From: Mactra quadrangularis
Taxonomy: Eukaryota > Mollusca > Bivalvia > Venerida > Mactridae
Assembly: GCA_025267735.1 (NCBI GenBank)
Contig: CM046304.1
Location: forward strand, 9,176,001-9,240,000
Direction: 5' to 3'
Length of the DNA stretch: 64,000 bases
In this document: piece by piece, positions 47,601 to 62,600 of the stretch
How the letters are laid out: the number at the start of each line of letters is the position of its first letter
Position numbering within the stretch: position 1 is the first letter of the stretch
Program-made: the position numbers and the translations under genes
Notes under the pieces: generated by a model
Told to the model about the DNA's origin: nothing
Seen by the model: the letters and a program-made list of their open reading frames with translations, nothing else
Database searches by the model: none

Positions 47601-50600
47601 TGATTTACGGGAGCGCCGACCCTAATTTCTGGTGAAATAAAATAAAAATAAAAGAAACAAAATTTTCTTTTATTTTTCTTCTCGCCGCCGAGTTGATGAA
47701 TTCCCTCCATTGCAAAAAAAATTACCCGCGATCTGTCAGAGAAATCGGGCGCGTTACCTAACGATTTCGCTACGTATCGCTATGAAAAAATTAGCGATAA
47801 TCAATACCTATTGGACAACTCAATAAGTATTGAATATCAAAATCGCCCGTGCGTCAATTTGACCCGCGTATATTTTGCCTTCAAGAGTCATAGTTGAATC
47901 AAGATCTCGGATCGACAACAAGTGGAGCGTATGTTACGTCCGCCTATTTGATGTAATCGACCAATAAGGGATGCGCGCTACGCGGGGGTTGCAGTTAGTA
48001 AACACGCTTCAAAAGCCGATAACAAGTAACTCTTTTGTTCATTATCACCCCTGTGTTTTTTGTCGCCCGATAAGACCAATGGACGTCCGCTCAAAAAATC
48101 AATAGTGCTACATGTCGGCCCGATAAGATTGTTTACGTAATCAAACAGTTGCAATTAACAAACATGCGACAAGCTGTGATATTGCATTGATTAAAGTAGA
48201 CAAGCTTTTGGATGCTAGCCGTTGATAATTGTATTTAATTATGAGCATGTTGTGACGCAGTTTAAATAGACGTAATAGCCAGTTAGCAATTTTTTTTTAA
48301 AAGACTATTGAAATTGACAACAATTATAAACTCTGATTAAATGATAATAATAATCGTTAAATTCCACGTCAAAATAATCATTAATACTAATCATTTTACT
48401 ACGAATTAAGTTTTTTATTTTTTACTGTCATACATTTTCGCGACCGACGCTATCGCCAATAAAGTGAAACATCGTTTAAATTACGTTGTAATTAAATTGT
48501 TTTATCATTTTGATTTTTAGATTTTCTTAATTTAGCAATAAGTAAGGGGAAATTCCCTCATTTTATCGATTTCAAGAATAAACATCGGTTAAATATGTGA
48601 AAATTTTAAAATATTCGTCACATAATCTATCTGTGTTTTAGACTCTAAAAACAATAAATAGCATCTATTGCTACATGAAAAGCATGTTTTAACAAAAGGT
48701 ATGATTTTATACATGGGTCTGTTTGTCAAATGTGACAGAAACTATAATGTAACTGTTGTTTTATAAAATCTCATGCAGAAAATATGGGACTCCAACTTTT
48801 GTCTGTGGGACTACTTTTCTTAGTATTAAAGAGAGTCTTGGACTCCTTCTTGTAAAATCCTAGTGAGAACCCTGAAATCTTAGTAATTGAAGTTATTGCT
48901 TAAAGCTACAACAACGACATTAAAATCAATGGACAAAAACGCATGAAGTATAGTTTGACCCCTGAAAATTTGATTTTGACCCCTGAAAATTTGATTTTGA
49001 CAGAGACATAGTATCTAATTCCCTGATATTGATCACTTCATATACTTTTTATAGCTTTTTATATTTGAACTGAAAAAAAAACAATAACAAAAAATCTTCC
49101 TTTAGATTTATTCTTTGATATATGATATAAAATGCATATTATAACAATAATGATTATATTTACTGAACTTATGTCAATAATATTTGTGATTATAGCAATA
49201 AATGTTATCAAAAATAAGTTTTCGGAAAAATAAAAAAATGCTGACCTTTTTTCAATTTTATTTTGTCGACTCGACCAAAAAGTGGATTTTATTTTTATTT
49301 AGCCCCCCCCCCCGACTCATTTTTTTTGAAAAAATTCCCGTAAAACAAACAATAAAAAAATGTTGGCCTTATATCTGCATTAATAAACAACAGGGTCTAT
49401 ACCAAGTACACAATAAGTTTATATGACTTTCAGACAACGAATAAAGCTAGCATAGTTAAGCATGGAATCATTAAAATCATCTTATTCGCTAGAAGGTTTA
49501 TAGATATTGTATCGATTCATTTCCAATAATATCAAAAATGTTTGCAAGTATTGTTTGCATTTCAGAACTTTATTAATTTTTAATTCGCAAAACTCTTATA
49601 AAACACTTACTTCTTCTGTGGAATTCCAGTTACTTTGTGTACAGCATTTTGCACTGAATCAGGCCATTGTGTTGTTGTAACGAAGTCAAGACCATCCTCT
49701 GTTGGATAGCAAACTGATGCCTTAAATTCAATATATGAATGATCAAGAGGAAATACTAAAACACACTAAACAGGATTAGCAGTGTAAAGTGTTTGAATGT
49801 AGATTTATGCCATTAGCAGTTACTTATATTATATGATTGGTTTTACTGTATAAAGTTACAGACGAGTTCCTTCATAACGTATAAAAATCAACAAAGGTGA
49901 ATATATATTTCATCATCATCTGAATGGTCATTGTATATTGTTTTTGTGTTATTTATAACTTTTACAAATAGAAATATCGTATCTTACATGTGTCTCCATA
50001 TGAAAATGAACTTGTTCCGGTGTATGAAAAGAACCATTAATTTTATGTGGTGCACTGTTGATAGCCTCTGTAATCAAACAAATAACATTAGTATTATCAC
50101 ATAATTGTATGGAAATATCAGAACACGAAAAAGTAGGGCACTCGATCGTACTTAACTTCGTTCACACGTATTTTGTTTCTATTTGCTTGAACGACTCATA
50201 AGGCAGGTATCATACATAAAAAATTATTGTCATTAGATCTAATAAATTTATGAAACTAGAAAATTAGTATTTACGAATCGTAAGAAAAGTACAAACAATA
50301 TGACTTACTGTACTCCTGTAAGTTTTAGAACATGCAGTTCTATTTATAAATTATCAAAGAATATGGTACAGACATTTAATTAGTGTATCCATTTCAAAAT
50401 CAAACTTACGGTCAGGAACACCTTTAACAAGATCAGGCATTGCTTTCTTTACAAACGTTCCAGCTGTAATAGCAGCATCCAACAAAACTAATGGTGTTTG
50501 TATACTATTGTATGTACATGTCACAAGCTTGGCAGCTTTCTCTGCTACCTCTTGGCTCTCTGAAAGCGACAGGAAAATGGCTTGATACTTAGTTAAATAT

Positions 50601-53600
50601 AAAAAACATTCGTATTGTATATGTTGTTAAAGTAAGCGAGAACATGTATACATGTATATTGTGAAAATGCTTATAACTTAACACTCATTTATATACTTTC
50701 ATGCCTTAAATTGATGCAAAATTGGTTTTGTCAAGCATGTGCTGAAAAGCGGAAATAGACCCGTGCTTTTCCTACAAAAAATTCCGCGTGGTCAGTTTTG
50801 GTGAAAATCATTTGTGTGTTGATATGCACAACGAAAATTCGAGAAATGCCTGAAATGTCGCTTCAAGAACAAGAAATTGCAATAGGTCTTTTGCAAGTCT
50901 GTTAAATCAAAGCAATTATATTTCTTTCCATATCAACGCTTGCACGACCAAACCGGTTTTGTATCATTTAAGTAGCATGAAAAGCATACAAGCAAAGGTC
51001 AGTATAGTCATATACACATTTCCATCATCGATCAGACATAAATGTTGAAAAATAAACACTAACTACAATATTGAAATTGGGGTACTTAAAAGTTTCGTTA
51101 AGTACTGTGCGTGACCCCGACGTGACCTTTATGCAAGAATATTCATAACATTGAATACTAATGTAGTATTAATACTCGATTACACCGTGACCGTGAGGGT
51201 TATGAGTTAAAATTTAACACACAACCATACTTGTATAATTTTACAATCGCTGCCGAAGTGTAGAAAAGGCGTGGTGCTGATTTTCGTCGGGATGTGTGTA
51301 GATAATAATTAGATGCAAATGTGAAAGTTCAGATATGGGTAAATTTTTACGCACTATATATATTGAAGAAACGAGTGTATCGGCTTTTAGCATTCAATCT
51401 TTACATAGTTCACGCGCTACAAACTGAGATGCCTTAAAAGTGTTCCTAAGAGCAAATAACGTGTTTGATAATTTGTTTACTGTTAACATAAGATGGCTAT
51501 ACATGAATATGAAATACTAAGGCCTACCTGCAACAACTAAAGCCAACGATTGTCCATAGAACATCACCTTACCAGAACAGAATAACTAAAACAAAAATAT
51601 CAGTATCACATTGGTGTAAATAAAAAATATGGTCCGTTAACATCGATTCGTGCCTTAACACAAATTCTCGCCTTATAAAAAGAAAGAAATTAAGCCTCGC
51701 AAGACCTTCACACATGTTCGAGAGTCGATCATGTTTTCCATTAAGCTTTATTTCAACCATTCTGTTATCCACTTTTACAGCCCAAGAACACTGGTTTACA
51801 AATGTTATGTCACGTGAACTAGTTTAAGAGGAAAATTACTGGTGATTTACAGTTACGATAAAACGTTAGCTACGGTTATAATTAGAATGAACTAAAGTCC
51901 AAGTATTGAAACCAATCATGCCTGTAAAAAACAGTTATTTTCAAGGACTTGTTGTCAAAAGTGGTGTCATCATTAATTTTTGGTCTGATGTTATCAGAAG
52001 TCACAGAATTTATCCGCACAATATGACTGTTTTTGACTCTGTTGTTATCAATTTAGGAAACTACTAAAATTTATTGAAGTTAAATTAAACAACTTTTGTT
52101 CTGAAAATGGTACAGCAGGGTTCACGAACAATTTGCACAAATTATCTCAACACACTTCATATCCCAATAAAAAATACATTAAATTGTAAATATATGTACT
52201 AACTTTTGTTGTGAAGTATAGTTCATGGTCTATACATAATTCAAGAAGGCCAGACATAAAATTATTGCGTTATGCGCAAAAATATTTACCATAACCTGAC
52301 ACGCATTCATTAAATTAAAAAATCAAACATCAAATGTTCGAAAAGCATAACCTTGGCGGTGTATTACGTCATTTATAGCGTTAACAAAAGCACCACCGGT
52401 TGTTTTTATTTTCACAAAATATGACGAACACGGAGAAACCCTCTTTTCAGTTCTTGTGATGTATTTTTTCTATTTTTAATCCATAGAACGAGGGATTTCT
52501 TTCACTTTTCCTTAAATGTGCAACAGTTCTACTATATACGATGTTTGTTGCTTGAAACAAATGTAAATGTCACAGCATTGAAAACCAGGATAATGCGACA
52601 AATAGACCTAAAGGATTTAATTGATAATTATATTACCTCTTCTTTCTCACTACCACCAGCTAAGACATCTGGAAGTGAAACATCATTTGAAGCACCAGTA
52701 GGAATATCAAATGATGTCAGAACTTTCACTACGCCTGGTACTTTCTGGAAATTATTGAATTGTAAAAGGATAAAGACATATTGTATACATGTATACCATT
52801 GCAATAATGGTTTTTAACAATTTAACACTATGAACCGGAGTGAGACACAGGAAGCAACACGCAGATTTTCGAATCTAGTGTCGCAAAAGAGTGGCTTGTT
52901 GGAGCTTCATCCAGATTAGTAATACACTTCAATGAAAATTTGACCATAATGTTGATTCTCTATAAATGATGTACTCTGTGAAGTTATCGACCTTAATTGT
53001 TTCTGGAAAAGTGTTTGTTACTGTGTATTAATGGTATCTACTTTACTTTTTAAAATTCTCGCATATACTTTTTCAAAAGACTTTCATCCTTAAAATCAAC
53101 GGTTTGTAGAACTTATGTCATGTTTTCATCGTCTTGTCACATATATATTTATATATTATATTTATATATATATTTATATATTATTATTATTATTTGGTAT
53201 ATGTCAATTACGAGTATTATATATTAGTACTGATATTATTTTGGTATATGTCAATTACGAGTATCATATATTAGTGCTGATATTATTTGATATATGTCAA
53301 TTACGAGTATTATATGTTAATACTGATATTATTTGATATATGTCAATTACGAGTATTATATGTTAGTACTGATATTATTTGGTATATGTCAATCACGAGT
53401 ATTATATTTTAGTACTGATATTATTTTTGGTATATGTCAATTACGAGTATCATATATAAGTACTGATATTATTTTGGTATATGCCAATTACGAGAATTAT
53501 ATATTAGTACTGGTATTATTTTGTCTGTAAATATGTACAAATGTGTGATATCCCACAAGCAACTCGTTTCTGCTTATAACAGCGATACAAAACAAGTATA

Positions 53601-56600
53601 AGTCACCTTCTCCTGCTTATCTGTCTAAGATATTTTGATATAATTTATAATATATTACCTTTATAACCTTTGTTAACTTTGTCTAAGATATTTTGATATA
53701 ATTTATAATATATTACCTTTATAACCTTTGTTAACTGTGATACCTGCTCAAGTTTGATTGAATTTTCATAAAACCAATCCTTTATAGCTTTATACAAAAG
53801 TACTACACTGCATATATATATATTTAAGTGTACATTGATCTCGAATGTTCTCTCTTTTTCAACTGTATGTTATTGATTACATGTAATGTCATTGTCACGT
53901 GATTGTATATTTTATGAAATTCATTGTATGTTCACGCGGGTCTATTGACCTATTGATCTGAAAATAAAATCTTCTTCTTCTTATATAATAAAAAATAAAT
54001 TATAAAAAATACAAACCATAGCTTCGGCTGTATTAATACTCTGTACTGTAGCATTTGCTTGTGTACTTAAAACAAATTTAGCATAGAGTTGGTCAGGCAT
54101 AGCTGGAAGATCATCGGTATACTGAGCTTCTCCGGTACACTACAATCAAATATACAAGTTCCTTTAGATCTTAATATAATTAATATATAAATTTAAGCGC
54201 AACATCTAAAGGTTATACTTAACTCATATTAACTAATACTCTGGTATTTCACTGAAAAATTTCGCGATATCAAACGTAACGTCGAAGCACACTGTTAATA
54301 AATTATTATGTACATTTAAGTCAGGAACATTCTAATCAAAAGTACAAGACAGAACGGCAATTCAAATATCTTAACATATTTTACCTGTATATTTGCTTCT
54401 ATTTTCTTAAGAGGTTCATTCAATGGCCATTCCTGTTTGTTAGTATCATATGTTTGTACACCAGACGACAAGGGACGTGTATCATGTAAAACTTCAAAAC
54501 CACTTCTATATTGGAAGGCAACGGAATCTCCTAGCACATGTATAAAGTACTAAAATATAACAAATAGGTTCTAGTTTATGATGTATTGTATTGAAGTACA
54601 TAAAAACATGTAAGTATGATCAAAACTAAATTGAGACTTATCAGACTACAGATTATTTTCCTACGGAAAGTCTGATATGCTATCATTGTAAAAACTTGAA
54701 TATGAAGGTTTTTTTTAAAAACTCATTGTAATGCGAGTATTAATTGTTGCTGTATGAAAAATAATCCCCTTCAAACGGTCACATCGATACTTTCATATTT
54801 GTTTGTTTTGTTTTGTCGGGTTTAACGCCGTAGCAACACATTGTGTAGGTCATATAACGGCTGTCAGTCAACCTAACCACTCCTCCTGGAAACGCTAAAT
54901 CTCTGGATTTAGCTGTTAACCAACTACTAAGCGCATACTTTCGTCAGTGACTGACAACTGCCCTACATAATTTAAAATCATTGGGAAGAGGGAGAATGGC
55001 CGTAGAAATAATTTCATGACCAAGCTCCACAAAAGTATGCCCCGCCCGGGAATCGAACCTATGACCCCTCGATCAGTAGACTTGCGTGATACCAACTGAG
55101 CTAGCCGGGCGGCCTCGATACTTTCATAGTCATGAAGAGAACTTCCGATCGTTAATCGTAAGTACAATGTAAAAGTGAAAATACGTTATATTCAGACACC
55201 CTCTGATAATAGAATAGTAGAATTTTCAAAAGTATTAAAGTTAATATTGCCTTCATACACATTTTTTGCCAAGTGGAGACATATATATAACTCAGGAGAC
55301 ATTTTGATGACATGTACATGAATCAAATACATACATGTATTTACGTACCAAAAATATTTATACAGAGTTGTTTTATTTTTAATTACCTTGTACAGAAGTG
55401 CACATGCCACATTCTTTCTGTAGTTTATACTTGGTAGTCCAAGACTGCTTGTTGGTACTATTTCTTGAGCCAAAGTGGATATAGCACCTATACATAATTA
55501 TATAAATCATGTATATACAATTTTTTATCTGTTTTCACATAATTCTCTTTATCACTTTTATAATGCATGTAGAAACAGGTCATTTGTAAAGCGATGAAAA
55601 TGAAATTTTAATGTAAAAGAAGAACCAGGTTTAAAAATCAAATACTTTTATCAGATCTCGTTTTATAGAACTGAATGGAAAGAATTGTAGTATCAGTGAA
55701 TTAGATAACAAATATGCAACGTTATTCACATTTTAAAATACCTGCTATTTTTACGTTTAGTCGTAGCATATTTAAACATAGAAAACTTCCAAATTACTAT
55801 AAATGCTACGCAGAAATTGCGTGTAAAATTGATTGTGCAACGCGTGGTTTGCTAGGTCCATGAATCACACGCATTTCTTGTGATTTGCCGGGCAAATGCT
55901 TCGAAGCAGTAAAATACATATTTAATCTATAAAAAGTATCGTTATGATCGTAAAACAGTTCACTTAAAAACCCTAAGCTAAATAGTACGAGGATGTCAGT
56001 AGAAGATAGAGGGCGTGCTGTTGGCATAGGTTTGAAACACACGCTATTAAAATTCGAAGCTGCAGAATCACGACATGAAATCCATAACAAAAGCATGAGG
56101 TACATTCAAATAGATTTACAATTGTTGTTAACTAATTAAAAAAATCCGGAAGTAAATATAAAAAAAAATGTGTTTAATACATATGTGCAACATAGAAATA
56201 TTACCCAGGGCATGAATTTAACAAAAATTGAACTTGCAAATTTTTGCAAATTGGTTTTATTTCAACTCGCAAAATGAAAAAAATCACTCGTATTTTTCTC
56301 GAAACTTTAATATCATACATTGTTTTTATTCATATAGATCTATGCAAAAGAAAATGGCACTATATTTAATTATAGATAGAACAAGGGCGTTATTGTGGAA
56401 TAGACATAGAATATCGAACATGTTTACGGCGAATCTGTTATTGATACTAGGTTTATCGATCTATCTGTCCGTTTTAATGCTGGCTTGAGCCTCATTAGAT
56501 AGTAATATTTTTGCGTGGATTTCAACTCGCGAGAAATTGCGAGTTAAAATAAAGGTTACCCGCAATTTTCAAAATCCACTCGCATTTTGCGAGTGTGCGA

Positions 56601-59600
56601 GCTTAAGTTCGATCCCTGTATCACCCGTAAAATAATTAGAAAATTTGTATTCATAAGTAACAACACAAACCTGATAAAGTAGCAGGAGCAGACAATTGTT
56701 TACCAACCAAGAAGTTTTCAGTAGCTGTAGCACGATGCTAGAATATAAAACAGGATATCAATGTAACACCTGAACTGAAACTTAGACATTTTTAGGTACC
56801 CTGATTTAGAAATATGGGTATGAGTATTTCACTCTTCCGTTACATAGTAAATTGAACATTCATGAATGTGGTCATCTTATTCTTAAAATGTTTAATAGAG
56901 CAGACTGTTAAAGAAATAAATGTCAGTAAACCGTCAAAAATATTCATTTAAGTTATTATACCCTTTTGAAACTATAGTCCAATTAATGTACGATTCAAGA
57001 AATACTTCAAGAACTCACTGCTCTTGCACAAAAACGAAATATTATTAGTACGTATACTAGGCTCAAAAACATTTACTTACAAATGAGTCACTTATTCCTC
57101 CGATAGAAATGATGGGTTTACCAGATACCATAAAGCCATTTGTCTTATCAACAGAGCATCTAAATGCACCATTAACTAAAGCCAAACTGTTCTGATAGAG
57201 ATAGAAAACATCATAATAAAAACAACATGAAATAATAAACATATATAAAAAAACTCAATAAATTTCTTTCTCGATATTTCTTTCTTTCTCAAGAATCCAA
57301 CTTGTACATTTAAAATCATTGTATTTCACCATGAGAACGTTTGAAGAGATTGTTTTATAGTACATATACCAGTTTTATCAATTTCAAATAAAATAAAACT
57401 ACATACATGTGTAATTTATTCACTTCGGTATAGCTAATGAAACCAAAGTGGAAAGATAGAAGATTTCATTTCTGTAAACTCCTTACCTGTGATCTTGGCA
57501 TAACTTTGAAGCATGCTACAATATCGTTGGCACCAAATCCTTTAAATGTAGCCTTGGACAAACATTTACCAGTCATATCAGTTTTAAAGAAAGCATCACA
57601 TGACACAACATCTGGAGCTGTTTGACCTAGTTTAGAAAAGTATCGAAATAATATAACGCATGTGATATAAAATAACTAATTAAGTCATTAAGTTTACATA
57701 CATAGATAGAAAACTGTGTTGGTACTTGACGAAAATTACGATATATATATGAATTTTTATATTCTTAACACATATTAATTATATCACGGTAAACTATATA
57801 AGTACGTCATTATATTTGTATCACGATTTCAGTTATGAATGCAGTAATTGTTACTTTTATCATCTCACCTGTTGTAAGTGATGCTCCAAGTACTGTCATT
57901 ATATTAAATATATCAGAAGGAAATGATGGATATTTATTCTTCATCATTAAATTACCAGCCCAAGTTCCTCTCTGAAATTTGTAAAATACCATTAAAGGTT
58001 TATTTACAAAATGCACACCATTTCAATAATTTATAATTATTAATTTATAATATAAGTGTACCAAACGTATTTTTTTACTTACACTTTTTTTAGCAAACAG
58101 TATTACTGTATAAGGATTATAGAATACAATAATCTCAAACTTCTAATTTAAACATGTATATTAAAGTTTTGTATATAAATGTACTTACATTTCGAATAGG
58201 TGATGAAGCTACTCTGTATAAATATTTAACAAGTTGATCAAAATTTCCATTATCTGTTGATTTGGCTGCTTCAGTTTTAAATAAATCCATTAAGTCAGCT
58301 AATGTACAACAAGCACCCAATGTAAATGTTCCTGTTTGAGCCTGGAATATATGAACAATTTATAAATATGATTTTTGATTCTCCTTCCTCATTCTTTGAA
58401 GAAAAATGTTTGTTGAAGATGTATAAAACTTTAAATTTGATATCGAAGCTACTAGTGTATGTAATGATAAAAAATATAGTAGTATTAATATTTCCGGTTA
58501 AACTAAGTCTGATGGACAAAATAGCCATATCATGTTCAAGCAAGATAACTACATAGATATACATAATGTTAAGTGAGTAATAAGGCATGACAGCGTTGAT
58601 TAAATATAAAATATTCGTAGTTTTAAAACATGTAACATCATTATATTACGGTTTGTTGGTTTGTACAAAATAAGTAACAAGCTACACGTGTTTACTTACA
58701 TCAAACGTGTTAACATACATGTCTGGTATAGATGAAATATCAATCACTACATCAAAATTACTGATATTTTCTTGTTCAAAGTAACCTGAAACGATATTAT
58801 GACAAAACTTCAGACATTACTTGGACGACATGGCAGTTCTTGCAGTTTCATCTGACTGCCTGGCACGATGAATTACTATATATATTAACTAAGAATACAT
58901 TTCTATTTTTATCATTTTTAAGTCCTACTCTATATAAATTAATTCATGTTTACTATTTCTTTAATACATATGACGCATTATTATTACCTTGATATTATTC
59001 ACAGTTAATTTAGTGATTAATTTAGACAAATCAAGTGCTGTGGATATTCGTTAAATGGCAAAACTACACTGAACGTTTTATGTGTTGATTAGCAAGCGAT
59101 ATTACATATAAAGTCTTAAAAAGTCGAGAAAATTGCATTTTTTTATATTTCATATTGCTATACACACCCGTTCCAGTATTTGATCCAAGAAGACGACACT
59201 TTTGTCCTCTTGTTTGAGCCAACATTGCATACAACTCAGTCATACTGGTAGGCTTGCTCCATTGTGTATCACCAAACACCATTTTGATAGACCTTGTATC
59301 ATTTGACCTTGAACATTGACCTCCACAATTTCTACCAGATGATGTACAAGTTTTACCAGTTGTTTTACATAAACGTTTTGATAGATCCTATGGATACAAT
59401 GATGTACAAGTTTTACCAGTTGTTTTACATAAACGTTTTGATAGATCCTATGGATACAATGATGTACAAGTTTTACCAGTTGTTTTACATAAACGTTTTG
59501 ATAGATCCTATGGATACAATGATGTACAAGTTTTACCAGTTGTTTTACATAAACGTTTTGATAGATCCTATGGATACAATGATGTACAAGTTTTACCAGT

Positions 59601-62600
59601 TGTTTTACATAAACGTTTTGATAGATCCTATGGATACAATGATGTACAAGTTTTACCAGTTGTTTTACATAAACGTTTTGATAGATCCTATGGATACAAT
59701 GATGTACAAGTTTTACCAGTTGTTTTACATAAACGTTTTGATAGATCCTATGGATACAATGATGTACAAGTTTTACCAGTTGTTTTACATAAACGTTTTG
59801 ATAGATCCTATGGATACAATGATGTACAAGTTTTACCAGTTGTTTTACATAAACGTTTTGATAGATCCTATGGATACAATGATGTACAAGTTTTACCAGT
59901 TGTTTTACATAAACGTTTTGATAGATCCTATGGATACAATGATGTACAAGTTTTACCAGTTGTTTTACATAAACGTTTTGATAGATCCTATGAATACAAT
60001 GATGTACAAGTTTTACCAGTTGTTTTACACAAACGTTTTGATAGATCCTATGGATACAATGATGTACAAGTTTTACCAGTTGTTTTACATAAACGTTTTG
60101 ATAGATCCTAGGGATACAATGATGTACAAGTTTTACCAGTTGTTTTACATAAACGTTTTGATAGATCCTATGGATACAATGATGTACAAGTTTTACCAGT
60201 TGTTTTACACAAACGTTTTGATAGATCCTAGGGATACAATGATGTACAAGTTTTGCCGGTTGTTTTACATAAACGTTTTGATAGATCCTAGGGATACAAT
60301 GATGTACAAGTTTTACCAGTTGTTTTACATAAACGTTTTGATAGATCCTATGGATACAATGATGTACAAGTTTTACCAGTTGTTTTACATAAACGTTTTG
60401 ATAGATCCTGATAAGAGATATATGGATATTAAAGGTAACCATTCACATATTTTAACTTAAATATTAACTTTTTTTTATTTTTTTAGATTGTAAGGAAACA
60501 TTTTTGGAAGCAGTAAAGTAGTGCTCTGATAATGACAATTAAGTGCAAATTGACAAACAACTACAAATGATGGTGTTTCATGTAGAAAAATATATCCCGA
60601 ATGTAACGGTATAGATAATTTTAGCGCATTTCTGTTACCTTTATTGTATATTTCTTGCAACCTGTAGGTCAATTAGTCTAAAAATATTAAGAATTAATTT
60701 TTGACACAATTGCAGACACTGAATGGTATCTTGAAAAAATAGAAAACATTAACCAAATCTGTAAACTAATAACTTTAATAACCTGTACTTGAGCTTATGA
60801 CAACCGTTCACATCCATTTTAGTGTATATATTTGTATTAACAATTTGTTTAAATAATAATGAAATAAATAATAAAGTCATTTTTTATTTAATACGACTTG
60901 TTTAAAGATAATTTTGCAGATGTTTGTAGAACTTTATACATTATTAATTATATTCAATATTTTTTACTATGATATTAAGCATGAACATTGTGTTTACCTC
61001 TATATCTGGATTGCTATCAGGAACCAATGACTTCATGGCGTCTAAAATTGGACGATATCCTATAAAATAATAAAAACATATATAAATACATATATAAAAA
61101 ATAGCAGGTTCATGCATCCATGTCAGTGTCATACCATCAATGTCGGAGACCACAATGGAAATAAGAGATTTATATCTTTTTTGTGTCATCCCCATGGCAT
61201 ATGGCATTATACATACTGTGTTATTCACTATTATTATTATCATTATTTTTTCATAATTGTCCAAACAAGATTGAAACGAGGTTTCACATATGTCTCTTCG
61301 TTTGTAAAAGTAATGAAGAAAAAAAGAACACAGCACTTAGCATTATTTATTTTCTAAAACGGCCAATGTGAATGGATCAACTAAAATATTCATACCAGTA
61401 CATCTACAAAGGTTTCCTTCAAAATAATCTTCAGCATCTTTCTTTGTCATATTTGGATATTTCTGCATCAATCTGTATAAAATATATATGTAATTAATAT
61501 ATTTGTGCATTTAGACAGATTTTGTGACAAACATAAAAAGTAATCGAGAACAGAAAAATTGTTAACAAATGTAATTGCATTGATTGTACGTTTTCAAGTC
61601 ACAAGATAAGTACCACGTTTCTTCTGCTAAAACATCATAACAAAGTTGTAAAGTAAAGTAACTAAGAAATAAGATAAAGATTTAACCAGTATTAATGTCA
61701 AAATGAGCATTAATTTTATACGCTATACAACATAACAATCATCAGACCATACTCATATACATCAACTTACAATATCTACTTACCCATACATATTCATAAC
61801 ATGACCAGAACTACAATATCTACTTACCCATACATATTCATAACATGACCAGAACTACAATATCTACTTACCCATACATATTCATAACATGACCAGAACT
61901 ACAATATCTACTTACCCATACATATTCATAACATGACCAGAACTACAATATCTACTTACCCATACATATTCATAACATGACCAGAACTACAATATCTACT
62001 TACCCATACATATTCATAACATGACCAGAACTACAATATCTACTTACCCATACATATTCATAACATGACCAGAACTACAATATCTACTTACCCATACATA
62101 TTCATAACATGACCAGAACTACAATATCTACTTACCCATACATATTCATAACATGACCAGAACTACAATATCTACTTACCCATACATATTCATAACATAA
62201 CCAGAACTACAATATCCACTTACCTATACATATTCATAACATGACCAGAACTACAATATCTACTTACCCATACATATTCATAACATGACCAGAACTACAA
62301 TATCTACTTACCCATACATATTCATAACATGACCAGAACTACAATATCCACATTGTGTTCCACCAAAATCAGCTAATGTTGATTGTACTTTATTCATTGT
62401 TGTTTTTGTTGAACCAAGTCCTTCAACTGTTGTTATTTCCCAACCATCACACATGAACAATGGACATAAACACTACAATAAAGTATTCAAGTCACACATC
62501 ATTTATTTTAGTTTCTGCAGCATTTAGTATGTCAGAAAACAACTGCGGATTTTATTTAGTAATTTTGCTTTGGCTTTTGTTTCCACGTTTATTCTACATT

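Noticed and set aside
59240..60460. Open frames of about 400 codons on both strands encoding 20-residue repeats
   Set aside because: They arise because the 60-bp minisatellite unit is a multiple of three and happens to lack stops in those frames. The array belongs to an exon border of the oxidase gene and neither frame resembles a protein family.
61768..62345. CRISPR-like appearance of the 44-bp array
   Set aside because: Units are directly head-to-tail with no unique spacers, in a spliced eukaryotic gene.
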